A DNA stretch of 11,948 bases, taken from positions 1-11,948 of the forward strand of contig JAMPXR010000035.1 of the NCBI GenBank assembly GCA_023701085.1, in the 5' to 3' direction. Positions 1-7,618 of the stretch are shown here, piece after piece (within the stretch, counting starts at the first letter, position 1; the number at the start of each line of letters is the position of its first letter). Made by a program: the position numbers and the translations under genes. This DNA comes from Ramlibacter sp. (GTDB lineage: Bacteria > Pseudomonadota > Gammaproteobacteria > Burkholderiales > Burkholderiaceae_C). The notes below the pieces were generated by a model. It saw only the letters and a program-made list of their open reading frames with translations, did not search any database and had not been told where the DNA came from.

Positions 1-455
1 GGCGATTCGGCATCGATGAATGCGTGCTGCTCCAGCAGCAGTTCCATGATCGCCAGATGCCCGGCGGTGGCCGCGTAATGCAGCGGCGTCCAGCCCGGCT
101 TGTTGACGTCGGCGTCGCGCTTGATGAGCTTCTTGACCATTTCGAGGTGTCCCTTCAGCGCAGCCATCATGAGCGGGCTCTCGTCTTGCGCGTTGCGGAT
201 CTCGACGTTGGTACGGGGCCAGTCGATCAGCACCTGGGCGCTTTTGAGCGATGAATCCCGCAAGGCCACGTAAAGGCCGCTCAAGCCTTTCGGATCTAGC
301 GTGTTGGGGTCGAATCCACGCTGAAGCAAGGTAGAGACCGTCGCCGCCTTGTCCTGCTTGATGGCGACGAAGAAATCTTCGTACGATCCTGCATTTACAG
401 AAGAAAAAACAAATAAAACAACTAGATAAATAATAATCTTGATGTTGTTTCTCAT
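1..455 (-). CDS. Exported ankyrin-repeat protein, 3' part missing (runs off left edge)
   Basis: Read from an ATG at 455, this frame stays open for 151 codons to the window edge. Residues 1-22 look like a Sec signal peptide: a basic start (MRNNIK), a hydrophobic stretch rich in I, L, V and F, and a probable cut after VNA-22, leaving a mature start GSYEDFF. The rest has ankyrin-type helices: AIKQDKAATVSTLLQRGFDPN (about 31-51), a clear repeat ESPLMMAALKGHLEMVKKLI followed by DADVN (about 92-118), and GWTPLHYAATAGHLAIMELL (about 121-140). Ankyrin repeats bind proteins; export suggests a periplasmic or outer-surface role, but the partner is unknown. The ATG overlaps the upstream nuclease stop as ATGA, so it is the last visible gene of the mltG operon and probably translationally coupled. 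The first 65 bases are strikingly AT-rich compared with the neighbours. The family call is firm; the function is not known. Confidence 0.85.
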   Translation of the reverse strand, partial: MRNNIKIIIYLVVLFVFSSVNAGSYEDFFVAIKQDKAATVSTLLQRGFDPNTLDPKGLSGLYVALRDSSLKSAQVLIDWPRTNVEIRNAQDESPLMMAALKGHLEMVKKLIKRDADVNKPGWTPLHYAATAGHLAIMELLLEQHAFIDAES

Positions 456-1258
456 GATTGGATCAACCCGAACAGCCGCTCGAAATTGGTGCTGGTGATC
501 CTCGCGACCTCTTCAAGGGGCAATTTGCGCAGCTCGGCCAGTTGGCGCGCCACATACGGCACATAAGAAGGATTGTTGGGCTTGCCCCGGTACGGCACGG
601 GCGCCAGGTAAGGGCTGTCGGTCTCGATGAGCAGCCGGTCCAGCGGCACAAAAACGGCCACGTCACGCAGGTCCTGCGCGTTCTTGAAGGTCAGGATCCC
701 CGAAAAAGAGACATAAAAGCCGCGGTCCAGGGCGCCACGGGCCACCTCGGCCGTTTCGGTAAAGCAATGAAAGACGCCCCCCGCGCTTGTCGGCGTCCCG
801 TCTTCCCCCTCTTCGTCGAGGATTCCCAGCGTGTCCGCCGCTGCGGCGCGTGTGTGGATGACAAGCGGTCGCCCCGCCTGCCGAGCCGCCCGGATGTGGG
901 TGCGGAAACGCTGGCGCTGCCACTCCATGTCGGCCACGGTGCGGCCCCCCTTGCGCTCGTCCATCTGGTAGTAGTCCAGCCCGGTCTCACCGATCGCGAC
1001 CACCCGGGGCAAGCTGCAACGGTCTACCAGGTCCTGCACCCGAGGCTCGGTCACGCCCTCGTTGTCCGGGTGAACGCCCACCGTGGCCCAGAAATTGTCG
1101 TATTGCATCGCCAGGGCGTGGACCGCATCGAACTCCTCCAGCGTGGTGCAGATGCACAGCGCGCGGTCCACCTGCGCCCGTGCCATCGCCTGCCGGATTT
1201 CGGGCAGTTGGGAAGCGAGTTCGGGAAAAGTGAGGTGGCAGTGCGAATCGACGAACAT
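452..1258 (-). CDS. ycfH: TatD-family metal-dependent hydrolase / DNase (YcfH-type)
   Basis: A 268-residue protein of the usual length for TatD-family amidohydrolase-fold enzymes, which are two-metal nucleases with 3'-5' exonuclease or AP-endonuclease activity in studied members. All expected metal ligands can be seen: the DSHCHL motif (H6, H8), GETGLDYY with E91, VIHTR with H135, FHCFTET with H164, and ETDSPYLAP with D214. No signal peptide is visible, so it is cytoplasmic. The ATG at 1258 puts the first metal motif at residue 4, as in homologues. It lies 63 bases after pilZ, and its stop overlaps the start of the ankyrin gene (ATGA). In E. coli the paralogue following holB is ycfH, so position favours YcfH over TatD proper. 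The exact physiological substrate is not established by the sequence. Confidence 0.95.
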   Translation of the reverse strand: MFVDSHCHLTFPELASQLPEIRQAMARAQVDRALCICTTLEEFDAVHALAMQYDNFWATVGVHPDNEGVTEPRVQDLVDRCSLPRVVAIGETGLDYYQMDERKGGRTVADMEWQRQRFRTHIRAARQAGRPLVIHTRAAAADTLGILDEEGEDGTPTSAGGVFHCFTETAEVARGALDRGFYVSFSGILTFKNAQDLRDVAVFVPLDRLLIETDSPYLAPVPYRGKPNNPSYVPYVARQLAELRKLPLEEVARITSTNFERLFGLIQS

Positions 1259-1300
1259 GGCGGGGAATGCAAGGGCCGGGCACAGGCCTGCGCCGCGGGC

Positions 1301-1319
1301 AGCTACAAAAATTGTAGCT
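1301..1319. repeat. AT-rich 8-bp perfect inverted repeat with 3-nt spacer, between pilZ and ycfH
   Basis: The sequence agctacaa, spacer aaa, then ttgtagct forms a perfect palindromic stem; as minus-strand RNA a ninth U-G pair (1320 with 1300) is possible. It begins three bases beyond the pilZ stop codon and fills part of the 63-base gap before ycfH. No T-run follows on the minus strand, so it is not a classical intrinsic terminator; it could be an RNA-stabilising hairpin, a protein-binding palindrome or one copy of a dispersed intergenic repeat. I see no second copy in this window. The structure is certain, the role is not. Confidence 0.6.
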
Positions 1320-1321
1320 AT

Positions 1322-1684
1322 TCAAATGGTTTGCGTGGGGCGCTCGGAAGCCAGGTGGCCGCCGAGGATTTCCTCGATCCGGATCTTGAGCAGGCGCGAC
1401 TTTTCGTCGGACGGAAAACGCACGCCCACGCCCTGCGTCCGGTTGGCGGCGGCGCGCGCCGGCGTCACCCAGGCCACCTTCCCGGCGATCGGATAGCGCT
1501 GCGGGTCATCGGGCAGGGACAACAGCACGTAGACATCGTCGCCCAGCTTGTAGTCCCGGGTGGTCGGGATGAAGATGCCCCCGTCGGCGAACAATGGAAT
1601 GTAAGCCGCGTACAGCGCCGCCTTTTCCTTGATCGCAAGCTGGATGACGCTGGGCCGGGGGGTGTTGGGCGCGGCTGTGCTCAT
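1322..1684 (-). CDS. pilZ: PilZ-domain type IV pilus assembly protein
   Basis: A 120-residue single-domain PilZ protein. The family core is visible: LFADGGIFIPT (about 31-41), the strand GDDVYVLLSLPDD (48-60), GKVAWVTP (68-75) and the signature NRTQGVGVRF (81-90). It lacks the N-terminal RxxxR arginine pair and the D/NxSxxG motif that bind cyclic di-GMP; the matching stretch reads FADGGIF. This fits the original PilZ type (Pseudomonas PilZ), which is needed for type IV pilus extension through the PilB/FimX system and does not itself bind the nucleotide. It starts one base after the holB stop, so translation is probably coupled, and the holB-pilZ order is shared with Pseudomonas. Its presence predicts type IV pili elsewhere in the genome. 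Confidence 0.93.
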   Translation of the reverse strand: MSTAAPNTPRPSVIQLAIKEKAALYAAYIPLFADGGIFIPTTRDYKLGDDVYVLLSLPDDPQRYPIAGKVAWVTPARAAANRTQGVGVRFPSDEKSRLLKIRIEEILGGHLASERPTQTI

Positions 1685-1685
1685 A

Positions 1686-2690
1686 TCAAGGCTTCGAGTT
1701 TATGGCGGACCGAGCCCGGCTCACAAGCGTTTCCAGCATCAGCCCGGCGTGGAACGGGTGCTCCACCGTGCGGACTGTGGCCGCGAGTTCACGCGCCCAG
1801 CCTGTCAGGGCTGCAAACGATGCCGAAGACGCGGCACTGGGCAGATCCACGGCCTGGAAAAACCGGGGCGCCGCCCCCGCCTTGACGGCCAGCAGGTCGT
1901 GACAAAGCTTCTGCAGTGCGCTGACCGCCTCCGCGGGCGTCCAGCCGGCGAGCACGCCGGCATCGCCGCGCGCCAGCGCCTTTGGCAGCACGGCCCATGC
2001 CTTGGCGTCGCGGGCGCTGCGGGAAAACGACAAAGCGTCCTCGGGACGGCCGCCGGCCGCGCGCAGCAGCGGCGAAGCGTCGGCGGGGTTCACGCCCTGC
2101 GCCTGCAGCCATGCCAGGGCCTCGCCCTCCTGCGGCCAGCCCATCGTGTGACCGAGGCAGCGGCTGCGCAAGGTCGGCAGCAGTTGGTGCGCAGCCTCGC
2201 TCGCGAGCACGAAGCGCAGATCGCCCGCGGGTTCTTCGAGTGTCTTGAGCAAGGTGTTCGCCGTCACGTGATTCATCCGTTCGGCCGGGTACACCAGCAC
2301 GACCTTGCCGCGCCCTCGCCCACTGGTGCGCTGGGCGAACTCGACCGCATCGCGCATGGCCTCGACCCGGATTTCCTTGCTGGGCTTGCGCTTCTTCTCA
2401 TCGAGTTCCTGCTGGGCTTTTTCAGGCAGCGGCCAGTCCAGTTCCAGCATGATGGTTTCGGGCATCAGCACGCACAGGTCGGTGTGCGCGCGGACCTCGA
2501 CGGCGTGGCAGCTTGGACAGTTGCCGCAAGCCCCTTGCGCGCTGGGAAGGTCACACAGCCACGCGCGGGCCAGTTCGAGCGCCAGGCCGTACTGGCCCAG
2601 CCCGGAGGGCCCCTGCAGCAGCCAGGCGTGGCCGCGCTGGGCGAGCAGTTGCCGCGCCTGGGCGGCGATCCAGGGCGCCGCGGCTGTCAT
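1686..2690 (-). CDS. holB: DNA polymerase III delta-prime subunit
   Basis: A 334-residue AAA+ clamp-loader subunit that helps place the beta sliding clamp on primed DNA. Visible elements in order: a degenerate P-loop GPSGLGQYG (27-35), in which the Walker A lysine is replaced by Q33, as expected for a delta-prime that does not hydrolyse ATP; a zinc module with C46, C55, C58 and C61; a long charged segment (about 90-107, [17 protein letters not shown]); the strand [10 protein letters not shown] (130-139); [10 protein letters not shown] (145-154); and the SRC motif RSRC (175-178), which supplies the arginine finger in trans to gamma/tau ATP sites. The ATG overlaps the tmk stop (ATGA), and the stop sits one base before pilZ. 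The 90-107 segment is longer than I recall for E. coli HolB but appears usual for betaproteobacteria. Confidence 0.95.
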   Translation of the reverse strand: MTAAAPWIAAQARQLLAQRGHAWLLQGPSGLGQYGLALELARAWLCDLPSAQGACGNCPSCHAVEVRAHTDLCVLMPETIMLELDWPLPEKAQQELDEKKRKPSKEIRVEAMRDAVEFAQRTSGRGRGKVVLVYPAERMNHVTANTLLKTLEEPAGDLRFVLASEAAHQLLPTLRSRCLGHTMGWPQEGEALAWLQAQGVNPADASPLLRAAGGRPEDALSFSRSARDAKAWAVLPKALARGDAGVLAGWTPAEAVSALQKLCHDLLAVKAGAAPRFFQAVDLPSAASSASFAALTGWARELAATVRTVEHPFHAGLMLETLVSRARSAINSKP

Positions 2691-3331
2691 GCGAGCCAGC
2701 CCCGCTGGCGCAACGCCGCCAGCACGTCACTCCAGACGGCATCGCGCGCCTGGTCCGCCGCGATCCGGGCGAACCGCGCCGGCTGCTCCGCCATGCGGTC
2801 CGCGTAGCCGGCGGCCACGCGGCGGAAAAACTCCACCGGCTGCGATTCGAACTTGTCCGGGGCGCGGGCTGCCGCGAGCCGGCCGGCCGCGACCTCGGGC
2901 GCCAGGTCGAACCACAGCGTCAGGTCCGGCTGCCGCAGCGTACCGGCCGGCAGGCCCGGCACACCCTGGACCCAGCACTCCAGGGTTGCCAGGACCTGGC
3001 GATCGAAGCCGCGCCCATGGCCCTGGTAAGCGAAGGTCGCGTCGGTGAAGCGGTCGCACAGCACCACCTCGCCGCGCGCCAGTGCGGGCTCGATCACGCG
3101 CAGGAGATGGTCGCGCCGCGCCGCGAACATGAGCAGGGCTTCGGTGAGCGGGTCCATCGCGTCGTTGAGCACCAGCGAGCGCAGCTGCTCGGCCAACGGC
3201 GTTCCGCCCGGCTCGCGCGTGACCGTGACGACCCGGCCGCGGCCGCGCAGCGCGTCCGCCAGCGCCTGCACGTGGCTGGACTTGCCGGCGCCGTCGATGC
3301 CCTCGAAGGTGATGAAGAGGCCCTGTGTCAT
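2687..3331 (-). CDS. tmk: Thymidylate kinase
   Basis: A 214-residue cytoplasmic kinase that converts dTMP to dTDP, the committed step to dTTP. The start is set at the ATG at 3331, which overlaps the mltG stop as ATGA and gives the canonical beginning [11 protein letters not shown]; the frame stays open further upstream, but that part lies inside mltG. Seen in the sequence: the P-loop GIDGAGKS (11-18), the TREPGGT segment (38-44), the DRF motif (93-95) followed by the substrate-binding AYQGHGRG (101-108), and an arginine-containing lid around 151-160 ([10 protein letters not shown]), in line with the bacterial type with lid arginines. It is coupled to holB downstream by another ATGA overlap. 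Confidence 0.97.
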   Translation of the reverse strand: MTQGLFITFEGIDGAGKSSHVQALADALRGRGRVVTVTREPGGTPLAEQLRSLVLNDAMDPLTEALLMFAARRDHLLRVIEPALARGEVVLCDRFTDATFAYQGHGRGFDRQVLATLECWVQGVPGLPAGTLRQPDLTLWFDLAPEVAAGRLAAARAPDKFESQPVEFFRRVAAGYADRMAEQPARFARIAADQARDAVWSDVLAALRQRGWLA

Positions 3332-4323
3332 CGCGCGCGCTGGTATTTGTTGACGGCCCGATTGTGCTCGTCCAGGCTGGCGCTGAAATGGCTGCTGCCG
3401 TCGCCACGCGAGACGAAGTACAGCGCCTTGCCGGGGGCGGGTTGCACCGCGGCGACCAGCGACGCCTTGCCCGGCATGGCGATGGGCGTAGGCGGCAGGC
3501 CGGAGCGGGTGTAGGTGTTCCATGGCGTATCGGCCTGCAGGTCCTTTTTGGTCAGGTTGCCGTTGAACGCCGGGCCTATGCCATAGATGACGGTGGGGTC
3601 TGTTTGCAGCGGCATGCCCGTGCGCAGCCGGTTGTTGAACACCGCCGAGATCAGCGGGCGGTCCGCCGCCCTGCCGGTTTCCTTCTCGACGATGCTCGCC
3701 AGGATCAGCGCTTCGTCGGGCGTCTTCACGGCCGCGGTCGGCGCGCGCTGGCCCCACGCGTCGGCGAGGCGCTTGTCCATGGCCCGCATCGCGCGCCGCA
3801 GCACCGCCATGTCGCTGGTCCCCTTCGCATAGGTGTACGTGTCCGGGAAAAAGCGCCCTTCGGCATGCACCCCGGGCCGGCCGAGCAGGTTCATGATCGC
3901 GTCATCCGCCATCCCGCGCGTGTCGGGCTTGAGCATGTCCTCGCCCGCCAACGCGGCGCGCATCTGGCGGAAGGTCCAGCCTTCCACCAGCGTCACGGCC
4001 CGCAGGCTTTCCTCGCCGCGCGCCAGCTTGGCCAGCAGGCGGCGCGGCGTGATGCCGGACTCGATCTCGTAGCTGCCGGCCTTGATCAGCCGGGCCTGGC
4101 CGGAAAAGCGGAACCACCCATAAAGGAGGTCGGGATCCACATCCACCCCGGCATCGCGCACCGCCTGCGCCACGCCGCGCGGCAGGGTCCCTGGCTCGAT
4201 CGCCAGGTCGACCGCGGGCGCCGCGAGGCGCAGGGGCTGGTGGACCCACCACAGGGCCCAAGCGCCGGCGGCCAGCGCGGCCACCGACACCAGCAGGAAG
4301 GCCGTCAACAGGAAACGCCGCAC
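3328..4323 (-). CDS. mltG: Endolytic peptidoglycan transglycosylase MltG (YceG family)
   Basis: A 331-residue inner-membrane murein lytic transglycosylase that cuts nascent glycan strands and is thought to set their length. One N-terminal membrane segment (about 4-26, [17 protein letters not shown] and onward) places the rest in the periplasm. A LysM-like part (about 40-110) is followed by the catalytic YceG domain: VEGWTFRQM (113-121), EGRFFPDTY (155-163), LASIVEKET (208-216) with the probable catalytic E213, VFNNRL (228-233), [10 protein letters not shown] (239-248) and [10 protein letters not shown] (276-285). The start is a GTG, with AGGGA nine bases upstream (4333-4337); an in-frame stop lies just above it, and the first internal ATG falls far into the protein, so GTG is the only sensible start. 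It is the first gene of the minus-strand operon and diverges from ygfZ. Confidence 0.95.
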   Translation of the reverse strand: MRRFLLTAFLLVSVAALAAGAWALWWVHQPLRLAAPAVDLAIEPGTLPRGVAQAVRDAGVDVDPDLLYGWFRFSGQARLIKAGSYEIESGITPRRLLAKLARGEESLRAVTLVEGWTFRQMRAALAGEDMLKPDTRGMADDAIMNLLGRPGVHAEGRFFPDTYTYAKGTSDMAVLRRAMRAMDKRLADAWGQRAPTAAVKTPDEALILASIVEKETGRAADRPLISAVFNNRLRTGMPLQTDPTVIYGIGPAFNGNLTKKDLQADTPWNTYTRSGLPPTPIAMPGKASLVAAVQPAPGKALYFVSRGDGSSHFSASLDEHNRAVNKYQRAR

Positions 4324-4415
4324 CGATCGCTGTCCCTACGTCATGGAATGAATTCGACGGAGGATGATAATTCAATGGAAATTGCGGCCGCTGCGGCGGC
4401 AAACGTGAGGGTTCG
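4324..4415. promoter_or_regulatory. Divergent intergenic region between mltG and ygfZ
   Basis: These 92 bases must hold the start signals of both the mltG operon (minus) and ygfZ (plus). On the plus strand GATAAT at 4366-4371 matches the sigma-70 -10 box in five of six positions, but the hexamer 17 bases upstream (ATGGAA) is a poor -35. On the minus strand TTGAAT is followed after 17 bases by TTCATT, which is only a weak -10. The ribosome sites are clearer: GAGG at 4407-4410 for ygfZ, and AGGGA at 4333-4337 on the minus strand for mltG. The block 4344-4383 is more AT-rich than the surrounding genes, as promoters often are. The box assignments are guesses. Confidence 0.4.
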
Positions 4416-5333
4416 ATGACTCAACTGCTCGAGGGCGTCACGCCCCTGCCCCATCTGGGCATCATCCGCGTGGAGGGCGACGATGCCGCCAGTTTTCTGC
4501 ACGCCCAATTGACGCAGGACTTCGCGGCCCTGGGCTTGTCGCAGGCGCGTCTGGCGGCGTTTTGTACTGCGAAGGGCCGCATGCAGGCCAGCTTCGTCGG
4601 CTTCAAGCGCAGCCACACGGACATCCTGCTGGTTATGAGCCGCGACATCCTCGCGCCCACGCTCAAGCGCTTGACCATGTTCGTGCTGCGCGCGAAGGCC
4701 AAGTTGCGCGATGCGACGGCCGAGTTCGAGTTGTTCGGACTGGCCGGCGCAGCCGCAGGGAATGTCGCGCCCGGTGCCGGGGAGCCCTGGACCAAGACCG
4801 ATGTGGATGCGGCCAGCGTGGTCTCGCTCTATCCAGCGGATGGACAGCCGCGCAGCCTGTGGGTGGCCCCGGCGGGAAGCGCTGCGCCCGCCGGACCCCG
4901 CCTGAGCCTGGAGCGTTGGCAATGGGGCGAGGTTCGCAGCGGCATCGCCACCGTCACGGCGCCCGTCGTGGAGGCGTTCGTGCCGCAAATGCTCAATTAC
5001 GAATCGGTCGACGGGGTGAGCTTCAAGAAGGGGTGCTACCCCGGCCAGGAAGTGGTGGCGCGCAGCCAGTTCAGGGGAACCCTCAAACGGCGCGCCTATC
5101 CGGCGCATTCGCAGTCGCCACTGCAGGCCGGCCAGGAGGTCTTCCATGCGTCGGACCCGCAGCAGCCCTGCGGCCTGGTGGCGCAAGCCGCGGCTGCGCC
5201 CGCCGGCGGCTGGGATGCGATCGTCTCGATCCAGATCGCGGCGGCGCAGGAAGGCCGGCTCACATCGGGCGGGCCGGAAGGCCCGGCCTTGTCCCTCGAG
5301 GTTTTGCCCTACCCCTTGCTGGCCGACGTCTGA
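4416..5333 (+). CDS. ygfZ: Folate-dependent iron-sulfur cluster protein YgfZ (IbaG/GcvT-like fold)
   Basis: A 305-residue member of the YgfZ/GcvT-like family, a tetrahydrofolate-binding factor needed for assembly or repair of some [4Fe-4S] enzymes such as MiaB in E. coli. The diagnostic signature KGCYPGQE is at 205-212 with the essential cysteine C207, followed by VVARSQFRGTLKRR (213-226). The N-terminal part (LGIIRVEGDDAASFLHAQLTQD, roughly 14-35) is the usual GcvT-like opening. The start ATG has GAGG five bases upstream. No signal peptide is visible, so it is cytoplasmic. It stands alone on the plus strand, diverges from mltG, and its last 25 bases overlap the 3' end of the converging ligase gene. 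Confidence 0.93.
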   Translation: MTQLLEGVTPLPHLGIIRVEGDDAASFLHAQLTQDFAALGLSQARLAAFCTAKGRMQASFVGFKRSHTDILLVMSRDILAPTLKRLTMFVLRAKAKLRDATAEFELFGLAGAAAGNVAPGAGEPWTKTDVDAASVVSLYPADGQPRSLWVAPAGSAAPAGPRLSLERWQWGEVRSGIATVTAPVVEAFVPQMLNYESVDGVSFKKGCYPGQEVVARSQFRGTLKRRAYPAHSQSPLQAGQEVFHASDPQQPCGLVAQAAAAPAGGWDAIVSIQIAAAQEGRLTSGGPEGPALSLEVLPYPLLADV

Positions 5334-7606
5334 CCGGTCGATTCCGGTGGCGGCGCGCCCGGAGCGGCCAGGCGGGCACGATAGGCGGGCGGTATGCGCT
5401 GCAGCACGGCGGCGCGATCCGCATCGGGAGCCAGCGCCAGGGCCTGCCGGAACGAGGCCAACGCCTGTTCCGGGTCCTTGGCGCCTTGCGCGTACATCTC
5501 GCCCAGCTGCAGGTAGCCGGCAATCCGGCTGGCCGGCCAGCCGACCATGCGCAGGCGCATCGCCTGGGCCGCCAGCGCGTAGTCGTCCGCGCGCCAGCCC
5601 AGGATGAAGCTGGCGTTGACCATGTCGTAGTCGTAGACCTTGTCGGCGATCGCCTGGCGCGCCAGTTCCAGTGCCCGCGCTTCCTGGCCGGTGCGGCTGA
5701 GCAGGACCACCTCCAGCGAACGCACGGCCGGCGCGCGCGGCTGGACGGCGCGCGCGCGTTCCAGATAGGCCATGGCTTCGCCCATGCTCCCCATGGAGGC
5801 ATAGCCGCGGGCGATGTTGCACATGATCGCGACCACATGCGGGCGCGAGCCGAGGACGCTTTCCCAGATCCAGGTCGCGTTCTTCCAGTCGCCCCATTTG
5901 GCGAGCTCGTCGGCCACCATCGGCGTGATCTTGCGGTAGTGCGGATTGATCGCCACGCCGTCCCGGATCAGCTTGAGCATCTCCGACTTGATCTTGTTCC
6001 ACTTGGGATGGTTGGGGTCACCCGAGCCCGAAATCGTCAGCGCGATCTTGGCCGCGCGCACGATCCTCTGCTCCGACGCCGCGGCCCGCTCGGTGATGAA
6101 GGCGGCCAGCGCGATGGCCGCGATCGCGAACCCCGCCAGCACGCGCGAAAAAGCCGGCCGCCAGCCCAGCCCGGCGGCCGCCGTCCGCCCCGCGAAACCC
6201 AGGCGCGCGTCGGACGCGGCCAATGCGCCCAGGCACAGCGCGAACAGCGCGCCGGTCGTGGCCATGCGCCAGGGAAACCCCATGTTGCTGACGATCAACA
6301 AGGCCAGCAGGCTGCACAGCAAGACCGCGCGCCAGGGCGCGTCGGCCTGGGCTTCGGCGCCGCTTGCCTTCAGGGTGCGCCACGCCGCCGTCAAAAGGTA
6401 GGCGGCCAGGCCGATCAGGAACAAGCAACCCACGAGCCCGTATTCGGCCAGCAACTGCAGGTATTCGTTGTGGACGTAGTAGTCGGTTTCCAGCTGGGCC
6501 CCTTCGTCCTGGAACAGCGGAATCTCGCTTTCCCAGGCGCCCGCTCCAACGCCGGTGATGGGTCGCGCCTGCAGCACCCGGGCGGTTGCCTTCCACATGA
6601 CCATGCGGATGCCCAGCGACGCGTCGTTGGCCGCGATCGAACCGGTGCGCCCGAAGCCGCGTTCCAGGGCGGTGAGGCCGCGCTCCTCCTCGGCGATTCT
6701 GGCGTTGCCGGTGGGTATCAGCCCCAGTCCCACCACGGTCGCGACCAGGACGCCGGCGGCGACCAGGCGCGTGCGCATGTCCCAGGTTCCCAGCGGCAAC
6801 TGCCCGCGATAGCGCCACGCGAGCAGCGGAAGGATCACCAGCAGCTGCAGCCACATCGCGACCAACGCGGTCCGGGCGCCTGTCATCAGGATGGCGACGA
6901 TGACCAGCGCGCTGCTCGCCGCCAGCAGCGCAAGGTAGGCACTGCGGCGCGCCCGCGCCAGCAGCATGGCGGAAAACGGCAGGGTGCAGACGGCAAACTC
7001 GGCGAAGAAATTACGGTTGACGAACGTGGACGCGGGATTGGGCCCCTGCGGAAAGAGGCCGAAGTCGACCCAGAATTGCAGCGCGGCCCAAAACGCGGCC
7101 ACGACGGCGCCGGCGTGCACTCCCCAGGCCAGCAAGGGCAGGCGTTCGCGTGACAAGGTATTGAGACCCAGCCATAACAGCACGCCGAACAGGAACCACC
7201 GGATGGCTTCGGTGCCGGCCAGATAGGTGTGCGACCAGGCCATGCTGCCCAGCGCGTAGGCCATGAGCCCCAGGGGCAGCCACATGAGGGCGTGCCAGCG
7301 CAGCGCTTCCCGCCGGCTGCGCTGTTGCCAGAAGAAAAGCAGCGCGGCCCCCAGCCCGGCAAAGGCCACCACGATGGACTTCAAGGTGTCCTGCAGCATC
7401 TCTTCATGCGGCACACCCAGGGCGGGCGTGAGGAACATGATCGCGGCAAGCATGGCGGCGATCGCGCCGCTGCCGGCTTCCCGCGGCAATGCCCTCGCCG
7501 CGGCGGCGCGCGCCTGCGGCTGTTGTTCAGCGACGTGCGGGCCCGCGACAGGCTGCGCCCCGGAGCCGGGCGCCTGGTCCTGGCGGATTCTTTTCTTCCT
7601 GGCCAT
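5309..7606 (-). CDS. O-antigen ligase/polymerase superfamily membrane protein (Wzy_C / PglL-like) with TPR-like C-terminal domain
   Basis: A 765-residue polytopic protein. Residues 1-45 are a cytoplasmic-looking tail, basic at first (MARKKRIRQD) and then rich in A, Q and P. About ten to twelve hydrophobic segments lie between about 48 and 505. Family marks include STFVNRNFFAEF (193-204), TGARTALVA (242-250) and the Wzy_C core: ITGVGAGAWESEIP (350-363), then the periplasmic HNEYLQLLAEYGLVG (379-393). This superfamily (WaaL, Wzy, PglL/PilO) moves lipid-linked glycans to lipid A, to a growing polymer or to protein in the periplasm. Residues about 530-740 form a helical, TPR-like tail (for example EAMAYLERARAVQPRAPAVR and PEQALASFRQALALAPDAD). 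The total length and tail recall PglL-type O-oligosaccharyltransferases, but the acceptor cannot be read from sequence. It starts 12 bases after the thioesterase-GNAT stop. No other glycan gene is in the window. Confidence 0.82.
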   Translation of the reverse strand: MARKKRIRQDQAPGSGAQPVAGPHVAEQQPQARAAAARALPREAGSGAIAAMLAAIMFLTPALGVPHEEMLQDTLKSIVVAFAGLGAALLFFWQQRSRREALRWHALMWLPLGLMAYALGSMAWSHTYLAGTEAIRWFLFGVLLWLGLNTLSRERLPLLAWGVHAGAVVAAFWAALQFWVDFGLFPQGPNPASTFVNRNFFAEFAVCTLPFSAMLLARARRSAYLALLAASSALVIVAILMTGARTALVAMWLQLLVILPLLAWRYRGQLPLGTWDMRTRLVAAGVLVATVVGLGLIPTGNARIAEEERGLTALERGFGRTGSIAANDASLGIRMVMWKATARVLQARPITGVGAGAWESEIPLFQDEGAQLETDYYVHNEYLQLLAEYGLVGCLFLIGLAAYLLTAAWRTLKASGAEAQADAPWRAVLLCSLLALLIVSNMGFPWRMATTGALFALCLGALAASDARLGFAGRTAAAGLGWRPAFSRVLAGFAIAAIALAAFITERAAASEQRIVRAAKIALTISGSGDPNHPKWNKIKSEMLKLIRDGVAINPHYRKITPMVADELAKWGDWKNATWIWESVLGSRPHVVAIMCNIARGYASMGSMGEAMAYLERARAVQPRAPAVRSLEVVLLSRTGQEARALELARQAIADKVYDYDMVNASFILGWRADDYALAAQAMRLRMVGWPASRIAGYLQLGEMYAQGAKDPEQALASFRQALALAPDADRAAVLQRIPPAYRARLAAPGAPPPESTGQTSASKG

Positions 7607-7618
7607 CTGGATGCGTCG

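Noticed and set aside
458..1885. 475-codon plus-strand frame antisense to ycfH and pilZ
   Set aside because: Both genes beneath it have full family motifs; the antisense product shows no domain and crosses a gene boundary.
2591..2610. Broken ATP-binding site in holB (GLGQ instead of GxGK)
   Set aside because: Loss of the Walker lysine is normal for delta-prime subunits, which do not hydrolyse ATP; it is not evidence of a pseudogene.
5270..5285. Hairpin cgggcc-ggaa-ggcccg as a terminator for the ligase transcript
   Set aside because: The 6-bp GC stem lies about 23 bases past the ligase stop on the minus strand, but no T-run follows it and it is inside the ygfZ coding sequence (Pro-Glu-Gly-Pro codons), so chance is adequate.
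4341..6002. 553-codon minus-strand frame covering ygfZ and the 3' part of the ligase
   Set aside because: It is opposite or out of frame with two well-supported genes, and its translation is low in hydrophobic order with no recognisable motif.
4562..7153. Very long plus-strand open frame (863 codons) opposite the ligase gene and inside ygfZ
   Set aside because: It begins within ygfZ in another frame and runs antisense to the ligase. The translation is rich in R, G, Q, H and A with no domain or membrane pattern, while the opposite strand encodes a protein with clear family motifs. Long antisense frames are expected in GC-rich DNA.
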